Positions 5,815 to 12,272 of a stretch of 12,272 bases of DNA are shown here, piece after piece (position 1 is the first letter of the stretch; each line of letters begins with the position of its first letter). This stretch comes from JBGPML01 sp041486955 (GTDB lineage: Bacteria > Patescibacteriota > UBA1384 > 2-12-FULL-50-11 > DASWYB01). Location: the NCBI GenBank assembly GCA_041486955.1, contig JBGPML010000018.1, positions 1 through 12,272 of the forward strand, in the 5' to 3' direction. A program made the translations under genes and the position numbers. A model generated the notes under the pieces. The model was not told the origin of the DNA. It saw only the letters and a program-made list of their open reading frames with translations, and ran no database searches.

Positions 5815-6930
5815 ATGAAATTTTCAGTCACCCAAGAGAATCTGGTTAAAGGGTTGCAAATCGTCAATCGTATTGCCACCACTCGGGCAACCTTACCCGT
5901 ACTTGGTAATATCTTACTGGTGACGGATAAAGGTCGGCTTAAATTGGTGACAACTGACTTAGAATTAGCAATTGATACCTATATCGGAGCCAAAGTTGAA
6001 ATAGAAGGGGCTATTACGCTCCCTGCTCGAACCTTTACCGATTTTGTGACCAATAATTCAGATACCACCATCGATTTTTCACTCAAAGATACCGTCTTAA
6101 CGGCGAAAAGCACGCATTATACTGCAGAGATAAAAGGGATTGATGCAATTGAATTTCCATCGATTCCTACAATAGAAAAGGGTCAGATTCTTCACCTGAC
6201 CGCACCATTATTAAAGGAAGCAATTGCTCAAACCGTTTTTGCCACAACTCATGATGAAACACGACCAGTCTTAAGTGGTGTAGCTCTGTTTGTTGGCGGT
6301 AAAGAAATTAAGTTAGTCTCGACTGATAGCTATCGTTTGGCGGAAAAACGGATTCCGATTGAAGAGGGCGATCCAGGAGAAATGATGGTGATTGTTCCTG
6401 CTCGAACACTGCTTGAGCTGAGTCGATTAATGACCGACGACATCGCCCGTATTAGTTTGCATGTCGATAAACACCAGATTATGGCTGTCTGTGGTGATAG
6501 TCATCTAGTTTCTCGTTTAATAGAAGGATCGTTCCCACCGTACGAAAGCATTATTCCCAAAGAATTGTCCACCATTGCAACGCTCAATCGACATGAGTTT
6601 ATCAATAGTTTAAAAATGGCCAGTCTATTCTCGAGAGATTCTGCCTATAATGTAACGTTTACGGTTGGGGAGAAAGAGTTAATCTTGAAAGCGCTCTCCG
6701 CTCAAATTGGGGCTAGTACATCGACTGTCACCGCTGCAATTACCGGTCCTGAGCTATCGATTTCATTTAATGCCCGGTTTATTCTCGATATGCTGCAAGT
6801 TATCTCAAGTGACGCGGTTCAATTTTTACTCCAACCACCGACCGACACGCAGTGGTTTCCTGGAATTCTAAAATCAACAGAGGATGATCAGTATCAATAC
6901 GTCATTATGCCGTTACGAACGGACAGTTGA
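5815..6930 (+). CDS. dnaN: DNA polymerase III beta subunit (sliding clamp)
   Basis: A 371-residue clamp that forms a dimeric ring around DNA and tethers polymerase III and other repair proteins. The upstream in-frame ATG at 5797 would add six residues. I prefer 5815 because it gives the standard N-terminus MKFSVTQENLVKGLQIVNRI and has GAGGAG (5804-5809) five bases before it. Three similar domains follow: about 1-120, 125-245 and 250-371. The hallmark TRPVLSGV segment is at about residues 152-159, the TDSYRLAEK segment at about 172-180, and the C-terminal clamp motif YVIMPLR ends the protein. Length is normal. It lies 496 bases after dnaA, separated by oriC and a palindrome, and 174 bases before recF. 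Confidence 0.97.
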   Translation: MKFSVTQENLVKGLQIVNRIATTRATLPVLGNILLVTDKGRLKLVTTDLELAIDTYIGAKVEIEGAITLPARTFTDFVTNNSDTTIDFSLKDTVLTAKSTHYTAEIKGIDAIEFPSIPTIEKGQILHLTAPLLKEAIAQTVFATTHDETRPVLSGVALFVGGKEIKLVSTDSYRLAEKRIPIEEGDPGEMMVIVPARTLLELSRLMTDDIARISLHVDKHQIMAVCGDSHLVSRLIEGSFPPYESIIPKELSTIATLNRHEFINSLKMASLFSRDSAYNVTFTVGEKELILKALSAQIGASTSTVTAAITGPELSISFNARFILDMLQVISSDAVQFLLQPPTDTQWFPGILKSTEDDQYQYVIMPLRTDS

Positions 6931-6942
6931 TGGTATTATAAG

Positions 6943-7101
6943 GATCTCATTGTACAATTCCAATTTCGTCTCAAACCATCTACTTTGGGCTGCAAAGCCC
7001 TCACCGTTCATCAACATAGTTGCCTATGTTTCTTCGTGTTTCGGACTTTTCGCTTCAAAGATAGTTTGTTTTAGTCTGAAAGCGAATTGTACAATGAGAT
7101 C
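6943..7101. repeat. 159-bp imperfect palindrome (copy 2) between dnaN and recF
   Basis: Perfect 18-base inverted arms at 6943-6960 and 7084-7101 (GATCTCATTGTACAATTC and its complement) enclose a central hairpin AACATAG TTGC CTATGTT at 7013-7030, on the same axis. The interior matches imperfectly between halves, and a small GGGCT GCAA AGCCC hairpin sits at 6987-7000. Read on the minus strand, the core aligns with copy 1 at 5594-5756. The best shared blocks are GAAACATAG, ACTATG and TTGCAGCC at matching offsets. It fills almost the whole dnaN-recF gap, and its right arm ends three bases before the recF ATG. It contains no credible gene. Confidence 0.8.
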
Positions 7102-7104
7102 AAT

Positions 7105-8184
7105 ATGACAGCCTCGACGATTCATTTACTGCAATATCGAAATTATAGTGATACAACGTTTCCGCTCGACCGCCATACGGTGTTTTTAGGGCCGAATGGG
7201 AGTGGCAAAACGAATATTGTTGAAGCTATCCGGACTCTATCGGTCACCAAGTCGTACCGTATTAATCGAGATATCGATGCGATCCAGTGGGATCAAAATT
7301 ACTGTCGCGTCACCTTAACGTTGGCTGAAGAGAACTTTGAATATATCCTCACCCGTGACGAGTTAGGGGTTAAAAAAATGATTAAGCATAATGGGGTGGC
7401 GATTCCTTTAACACACGTATATGGGCTTATTCCTACGGTCCTGTTTTCGCCCGAAACGATGGATATTATTGGTGGTGCACCACAAGAGAGGCGTCGGTTT
7501 CTCGATACTATTTTAAGCCAGGCTGATTATGACTATATTGACCAACTCATGACCTACCGTAAGGTGATGCGAGAGCGGCATTTCGTGTTATTGCGTCTCC
7601 AACAAGGATTAGGCAACGCTGATGAACTCGATTTTTGGGATAGTGAATTAGTGCGGACCGGTATGACGATCATTCAACAGCGTGAGGCCTTTTTGTTAGA
7701 AATGAATGCTTTATTAGCCACGATATACCCGACGTTTATTGACGAGGGGAGTCGAGAAAGTTTAGCGATTCAATATAAACCATCGGTATCAGCCGACAAT
7801 TTAGCCAAACGACTCCAATCAAATCGATTTTACGATATTAAAACTGGGTCAACGAACAGCGGTCCACATCGAGACGAAGTTGTCTTTTTACTCGATGATC
7901 GCGACATTACTTTGTTTGCTTCCCGGGGGGAAATGCGACGTTCAATTTTAGCCATTAAACTCGCCGAAGCCCGTTATCTCCATGATAATAAAGGCAAAGA
8001 ACCGATTATTCTTCTCGATGATGTTTTTTCTGAATTAGACGAAACACGGCGGAGTTGTTTTCTCCAAGCCATCGAGTCGTTTCAATGGATTATTACCACA
8101 ACCGAGGCCGCGTTTTTGAATCAGGACGAGCTGGCGCAGCTGTTAGTGCATGAGTTGCCAACCGTCTCGGTGCCAATTACATAA
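7105..8184 (+). CDS. recF: DNA replication and repair protein RecF
   Basis: A 359-residue SMC-like ATPase that, with RecO and RecR, loads RecA onto gapped DNA at stalled forks. I use the ATG at 7105. A TTG at 7087 is in frame but lies inside the palindrome arm, and the N-terminus then reads TIHLLQYRNYSD, as expected for RecF. Walker A GPNGSGKT is at residues 29-36. The family block SGPHRDE is at 252-258, and the ABC-like signature at 273-279 reads SRGEMRR, where most RecF proteins have SRGQQ. Walker B and D-loop LLDDVFSELD are at 303-312. Length is normal. There is no good ribosome-binding site, only GAG within the palindrome arm. It is followed eight bases later by the DUF721 gene. Confidence 0.96.
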   Translation: MTASTIHLLQYRNYSDTTFPLDRHTVFLGPNGSGKTNIVEAIRTLSVTKSYRINRDIDAIQWDQNYCRVTLTLAEENFEYILTRDELGVKKMIKHNGVAIPLTHVYGLIPTVLFSPETMDIIGGAPQERRRFLDTILSQADYDYIDQLMTYRKVMRERHFVLLRLQQGLGNADELDFWDSELVRTGMTIIQQREAFLLEMNALLATIYPTFIDEGSRESLAIQYKPSVSADNLAKRLQSNRFYDIKTGSTNSGPHRDEVVFLLDDRDITLFASRGEMRRSILAIKLAEARYLHDNKGKEPIILLDDVFSELDETRRSCFLQAIESFQWIITTTEAAFLNQDELAQLLVHELPTVSVPIT

Positions 8185-8192
8185 AGGATGCC

Positions 8193-8474
8193 ATGGATTC
8201 CATGCATGATGCGTTAATCAAACGAATGCGTAATTTTGGGTTGGATAAAGCCATTACCGCGACAGTAATTATTGAAGCCGCCAATCGAATTTTACCACCC
8301 GAAGTCCGGGCCATGACGTTTCATAAAGGGGTTTTGACGGTGCAGGCACAGACGGGTACGGACGCTTATATGTTGAAACAGGAATTAGACGACTCTATCG
8401 AACGGATAAATGCGGCTCTGGCCCAAAAACCGATTGAGTCAATTCGAATCAGGATCAGACACCAATCAAGCTAA
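8193..8474 (+). CDS. DUF721/DciA-like protein (possible helicase loader)
   Basis: A 93-residue protein with the DUF721 pattern. An N-terminal helix leads into an alpha-helical segment (DKAITATVIIEAANRILPPE). A strand-turn-strand block with the typical F.nGvLtV follows (MTFHKGVLTVQAQ, about residues 41-53). A helix containing LKQEL and INAAL comes next, and the protein ends in an IRIR strand. Proteins of this family (DciA) load the replicative helicase in many bacteria that lack DnaC/DnaI. Position right after recF, as commonly seen, supports this. The start ATG follows AAAGGA (8183-8188), which overlaps the recF stop. The TAA stop overlaps the TAG stop of the convergent giant gene by two bases. 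Family likely; the loader role is inferred. Confidence 0.8.
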   Translation: MDSMHDALIKRMRNFGLDKAITATVIIEAANRILPPEVRAMTFHKGVLTVQAQTGTDAYMLKQELDDSIERINAALAQKPIESIRIRIRHQSS

Positions 8475-11400
8475 AATCCAATATGAACCTGCCGGCTATA
8501 TTCGGGTCTGGCAAAAACGCCACAGCGCGCTTTGGTATCTTCGAGGCACTGTAAGTAATTGAGTCGAATTTTATCGGCTAAATTCGTAATATACGACTGG
8601 TTAAAGGTAATAATTTGGCTTGGGACTAATTCCCGGTGGTTACGACCAATATCTAAAATAGATGAAATCAAACCCTCGACATTCTTCTGGGCCTCTTGCT
8701 GCAAGTTCGGGCAAACCACAGTGGAAGCGAAGAATAGGTTAAAGGCAAATTGAATCACATAAATCGGATTACCGGTCACCGCAAATTGAATCAGCAGTAA
8801 AGACGAGCCAGCGGGCAATCCTAAAGCAGAATCAAGTTTATTGGTTAGTTTCGATATCGTACCGTTTAAGAACAGCTGATCAACGGCTAAAACCACCGCT
8901 GTCGCATCGACTTTTCCTCCCTTAAAGGCGCTATAGACCTGTTGTACCTGTTTGTATTTATCGTAATACGTTTTCATCACGCCAACTGGCAATCCAATCG
9001 CTTTCCCAACCCATTCCACTAACTTTTCTTTTCCAAGAGCAATAAAGGAATCGATTTTATCAGCCAATTGTTCACCCAATTTAATACCTATAACAGTTGG
9101 GTCAAGTTCGCCATTAATGTACTGAACGGCCAACTTCATAACTGATGGTGGAATAATATTGCCGATAAAATTAGAGACAATATTGGCTGACCAATCAATA
9201 AATATGTCGTTCGAGCCAAGAATTTTGCCGGTTTTAACATCGAAATTCTGCATATAGGACGTAGCTAATGATTGTAAATCTTTGGGCAGACTAGAGATGA
9301 TAGTATCGTTAATTTTGGTTGAAATGTACGAAAAAGCTAATTTACGTCGGTCCAAATCATTTCCCGACATAATAACTGATCCCGCATTGGCTGGAAGGTT
9401 GGGATCAAGTTTTTGAATATACGTACTAAACGTATTTTTTGCCCAATCATCCAAAACAGCGTTTGAGGGAATATAGCGTTGGTTTTTGTCGGATTCGGGA
9501 AGCTTCGGATCGAATTTCGGGTTGTTTATTTTTCCAGTGGTCTGATCATAATTTTGTAAATAGGTTAAGCCAAGTGGTTGCAAGGCGGACGGAAGAGTGG
9601 AAATTATCCCTTCCCCAGATTTTTTCTGGAGATATTGGAGGGCGAGTTGGGTTCGCTCATAGTCAGTCCCATTGCGAATGGTGTTGCCAATATCATTCGG
9701 CAATGTTGAATCTTGACGACGGAGTGAAACGGTAATAATTTTATTAGCCCAATCATCAAACACAGCGTCTTTATTTAACGTCGTCCGATTGGCGTCAGTT
9801 ATCTCTTTGTTTGGATCGAATTCAGGGTTCCGGATTTTCCCTGATTTGGGGTCATAGAGCTGGAGATATTGTGTTGCGATCGGACGAATATCAGCCGGCA
9901 AACTCGAAATCAAAGATGAGCTCAAGTTCTTGCCTAAATAGGTGTAAATCATGAGCGATCGGTCTTTGTTGCTCCCTTCAAGCATGGTCTTGCTGAAATT
10001 AGCCGGTATAGTCGGGTCATTCTTCTTAATCTCTGTGTCCATCACCGCATAATAGAAGTTATTGTGGGCTTCTTTGTTCGAGAAATAACCGTTCCGAATT
10101 TTCTCGATGGTTGATGTATCATATGGCGTGGCATTGGGATTATATGTTCCGTCTGGATTCATCGCGCCCTTGGTCAGCTGACTGAACTGCTGATCAACAT
10201 AGGTCTCTGCCGAATCAACGGCCTTGACTGCTTGAGCCGCAACATAGTCTTGTAATACCGCGGCATAACGATTGGTAATATCGGTTGCCAGACTATGCTC
10301 GTAATCTTTATTACTACTCCACCCGGCAACAATGAGGCGGAATAACTGATAGGCATCCTGGATTTCAGCAACGTTCTGTTTCGCTTGTTGGGCCGCAACG
10401 ATCACTGCATTGGCTAATTTCATGTTGCCGTTAACGAAACTATTTAAATCTTCGATTGGGATCGTGAAGGCCACGTTTGGCAATTTATTCCGAGCTTCCC
10501 ACTTGGCAATCTCGCCGCTCATTTGGCCCGATAGTTCACCCAACTTCGTTTGCGTCGCGGTTAAGAGCGGCGTATCAGTGGTATTGGGGTTGGTGTTGTC
10601 AATTGCCGCCTTGGCGGTAGCAATATCTTGTTTGGCGGAGTTTAAGAGATCGTTAAGACTCACCTTCGTTTGTGGATTTCGAACAGTATTAGCGTCGCGT
10701 GTTCGTGTAATCCCAGGATCAGTGTCAGTTTTTTGTGATAATTTGTCGTTCGCTTTCCGAAGTGCCTCTTGGGCAGCAGCAATGGCTGCTCGCTGGGACT
10801 CATTTTTCGCTGGCGTGTTACTCAAACTGGCTTGGAGTTCATCAACTTGTTGCCTCGCTTGTTCTTTGGCGGCTTGGAGGATTTGTTCGCGGACCGCGGA
10901 ATCGTTGGTCAATTCTAATTTGTTTTTTAATTCATCAGTCACTTTGCGTTTAGCGTCTTCTTTCCCGGTCGCATAGCTTTGATAGAGGGCATCTCGGACT
11001 TTAGAATCAATACCTAATCGATCTGAATAAAGCTTTGCGCCCTGTTCAGCAAAAATTCGGTTTTGATTGCCGTCTTTCGGGGCATTCAGCCAAGTAGCCA
11101 TCGTGCCAGGATCATAGCCAAAGGCAAAGTCGCTATTATACCCGCCGATTTGGGCGAGCACGGATTTCATCGTGACGCTATTCCCGGATTTGACGTCTTT
11201 GGTTGTTCCGTCGCCACTGTTAATCGTGCGTAATAGTTTTTCCCCGTCAACCCGGTAATTACTATCCCAGCCGAATTTGTTTTGTAAATCTTCGCTCTTG
11301 AGCTGGTCAAGGTTTTGCGAACCGACGGTTATGGCCATGTCTTTTGGTTGTGTGGTTGCGTCTAAAAACTGCTTGCTGGTGCCTGAAGCTAATCCAAGGA

Positions 11401-12272
11401 TGGTGTCCACTTCTGTTGGATCTGTGAAAATAATATCAAATCGTCCGGCATTGGCTGCTTTCACATTCGCCAAGTTGTCCCGCCAGCTACCCGGTTTTAG
11501 TCCGAGCGCTGTTTCTATTTTTGCTTGGCCAATAGCAACTTTAAAATCGGTGCCTGTATTCATATTTTTTGGGTCAACGTTAAACGCATCAAACATCTCG
11601 CCACCCACAGTTTGGAGTCCGGCACTGACCAAACGATCTTCGGCTGACCCAGGAGCAAAGAAAGATGAAAAAGAATCGGGGACTAAACCAAGGTCCTCTT
11701 CAACCCACGCTGCGCCTGCTCGTGTGGCGGCATCGTTTGTCTTGCCTAATAGAAGAGAATAAACATCTTCACTGGATATGGCAGTGGGACCCGTGCTCGC
11801 GACGTGATACACATCACTGACAGCGCTACGCACGTGGGACTCAAAATAGGCTTTGCCTCGATTTAAAGCAGTATCGTTGGGATTCGGCACATCGTTTTTA
11901 TTCGCCTTATCTCCTAAAACGGCTAAAAACTGAAGTAAACTTGGATCGTTGTTCTTTTTCAGTGTGTCAACCAAGCTATTGGTCGGAAGGTCAAATGAAT
12001 TTTCAATATAATTCGCTCCGATCTGATGATACATACTACGTAATTTATCTGGTGATGATTTAATCAGAAATCGAGCAATTGCTTCTCTATTTTGTAATGA
12101 ATTAAAGACAGAAGCGTTACCGGTAATAACTCTGCGTACTTCATCAGGGAGTTCCGCCGTGGTTACTGAGCTGGGACTTTTGAGAATAGCGTTACCGAGA
12201 TAGGTCTCCCCTTTGGCTTTAGACGAACTATCTACCGGGGCCATGATGACAAGGGCTGAACCTGGTAAGTTC
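8471..12272 (-). CDS. Giant unrecognised repeat protein, N-terminus off the window
   Basis: From the first visible ATG (12242-12244) the frame codes for 1,257 residues. The frame stays open to the window edge and no ribosome-binding site precedes this ATG, so the true start is probably outside. Numbering here is from that ATG. Residues ~30-425 are mixed alpha-rich with short LGLxxGS-like motifs. Residues ~428-505 are charged and alanine/glutamine-rich, a probable coiled coil. Residues ~520-720 are polar and helical. Residues ~723-1030 are about three and a half repeats of ~100 residues. The last 200 residues include hydrophobic segments near 1143-1177, and the only three cysteines (1178, 1233, 1241). 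I know no family for it. A surface or envelope-associated structural role is only a guess. Confidence 0.85.
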   Translation of the reverse strand, partial: NLPGSALVIMAPVDSSSKAKGETYLGNAILKSPSSVTTAELPDEVRRVITGNASVFNSLQNREAIARFLIKSSPDKLRSMYHQIGANYIENSFDLPTNSLVDTLKKNNDPSLLQFLAVLGDKANKNDVPNPNDTALNRGKAYFESHVRSAVSDVYHVASTGPTAISSEDVYSLLLGKTNDAATRAGAAWVEEDLGLVPDSFSSFFAPGSAEDRLVSAGLQTVGGEMFDAFNVDPKNMNTGTDFKVAIGQAKIETALGLKPGSWRDNLANVKAANAGRFDIIFTDPTEVDTILGLASGTSKQFLDATTQPKDMAITVGSQNLDQLKSEDLQNKFGWDSNYRVDGEKLLRTINSGDGTTKDVKSGNSVTMKSVLAQIGGYNSDFAFGYDPGTMATWLNAPKDGNQNRIFAEQGAKLYSDRLGIDSKVRDALYQSYATGKEDAKRKVTDELKNKLELTNDSAVREQILQAAKEQARQQVDELQASLSNTPAKNESQRAAIAAAQEALRKANDKLSQKTDTDPGITRTRDANTVRNPQTKVSLNDLLNSAKQDIATAKAAIDNTNPNTTDTPLLTATQTKLGELSGQMSGEIAKWEARNKLPNVAFTIPIEDLNSFVNGNMKLANAVIVAAQQAKQNVAEIQDAYQLFRLIVAGWSSNKDYEHSLATDITNRYAAVLQDYVAAQAVKAVDSAETYVDQQFSQLTKGAMNPDGTYNPNATPYDTSTIEKIRNGYFSNKEAHNNFYYAVMDTEIKKNDPTIPANFSKTMLEGSNKDRSLMIYTYLGKNLSSSLISSLPADIRPIATQYLQLYDPKSGKIRNPEFDPNKEITDANRTTLNKDAVFDDWANKIITVSLRRQDSTLPNDIGNTIRNGTDYERTQLALQYLQKKSGEGIISTLPSALQPLGLTYLQNYDQTTGKINNPKFDPKLPESDKNQRYIPSNAVLDDWAKNTFSTYIQKLDPNLPANAGSVIMSGNDLDRRKLAFSYISTKINDTIISSLPKDLQSLATSYMQNFDVKTGKILGSNDIFIDWSANIVSNFIGNIIPPSVMKLAVQYINGELDPTVIGIKLGEQLADKIDSFIALGKEKLVEWVGKAIGLPVGVMKTYYDKYKQVQQVYSAFKGGKVDATAVVLAVDQLFLNGTISKLTNKLDSALGLPAGSSLLLIQFAVTGNPIYVIQFAFNLFFASTVVCPNLQQEAQKNVEGLISSILDIGRNHRELVPSQIITFNQSYITNLADKIRLNYLQCLEDTKARCGVFARPEYSRQVHIGF
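9180..10078 (-). repeat. Tandem ~100-residue protein repeats inside the giant gene
   Basis: Three full units and a partial fourth begin near residues 723, 823, 926 and 1012 of the giant protein. Each has a DDW-type helix start (EAHNNF, DAVFDDWANK, NAVLDDWAKN, then IFIDWSAN). Each then has a D..LP.N turn, a GxxxDR.....YL helix and an ISSLP segment. The three full units also carry a YLQ.YD..TGKI block, which is followed in the first two by NP.FDP. The last block resembles a calcium-loop-like turn, but this is only an impression. Divergence between units is moderate, so they arose by old tandem duplication. Confidence 0.85.

Noticed and set aside
5594..7101. dnaN as cargo of a composite transposon
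   Set aside because: The inverted copies have no transposase and no target duplication that I can see, and dnaN is in its normal place in the dnaA-dnaN-recF order.
10410..10976. A 188-residue plus-strand frame, and a 161-residue one at 11277-11762
   Set aside because: Both lie antisense within the giant gene, have cysteine- and serine-rich low-complexity sequence, no ribosome-binding context and no family pattern.
1..12272. CRISPR arrays, insertion sequences or prophage genes
   Set aside because: No regularly spaced direct repeats, transposase motifs or phage proteins were seen on either strand.

Overview
This window looks like the chromosomal replication-origin neighbourhood of a bacterium, most likely a member of the Candidate Phyla Radiation/Patescibacteria (inference). 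The signs are a compact set of housekeeping genes in the classic origin order (rpmH, rnpA, yidD, yidC, jag on one strand; dnaA, dnaN, recF, DUF721 on the other), very short intergenic spacers and ATGA stop/start overlaps, a short YidC without lipoprotein signal, a short Jag without its N-terminal domain, and a very large uncharacterised repeat protein beside the origin. TGA is used as a normal stop in many genes, so the recoded UGA lineages (Gracilibacteria, Absconditabacteria) are unlikely. The lineage cannot be fixed by eye.

Left part, minus strand (1-1666): a truncated unknown gene, a DUF1697 gene and a TMEM175-type potassium channel gene form a small operon. Its leader (1395-1543) folds on paper into a closed three-way-junction RNA. 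Upstream of that is a hairpin that abuts the encoded CCA end of tRNA-Ser(CGA), and a good promoter for the tRNA. Next, still on the minus strand (1710-3781), is the rpmH-rnpA-yidD-yidC-jag operon, driven by a near-consensus promoter (TTGACA-17-TATAGT). It covers ribosomal protein L34, RNase P protein, membrane-protein insertion and an RNA-binding protein.

Centre (3782-8474, plus strand): two perfect DnaA boxes in a 14-bp inverted repeat precede dnaA (GTG start). The dnaA-dnaN gap (5319-5814) holds a cluster of near-consensus DnaA boxes, then a unit resembling the Bacillus subtilis basal unwinding system (DnaA box, GC clamp, trinucleotide repeats, AT-rich stretch). Beyond it lies a 163-bp imperfect palindrome. 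A related palindrome of 159 bp, in opposite orientation, fills the dnaN-recF gap, so dnaN is bracketed by two diverged copies of one element. recF is followed by a DUF721/DciA-like gene, a possible helicase loader. The genes work together as initiator (DnaA), clamp (DnaN), gap repair (RecF) and perhaps loader (DUF721).

Right part (8471-12272, minus strand): one giant reading frame, more than 1,257 residues and open at the window edge, points head-on toward the origin. Its stop codon overlaps that of the DUF721 gene. It is an unrecognised protein with about three and a half ~100-residue repeats, a coiled-coil stretch, a scattered LGLxxGS motif and a hydrophobic C-terminal part.

The best candidates for something undescribed are the dnaN-flanking palindromes, the structured leader RNA of the TMEM175 gene, and the giant repeat protein.
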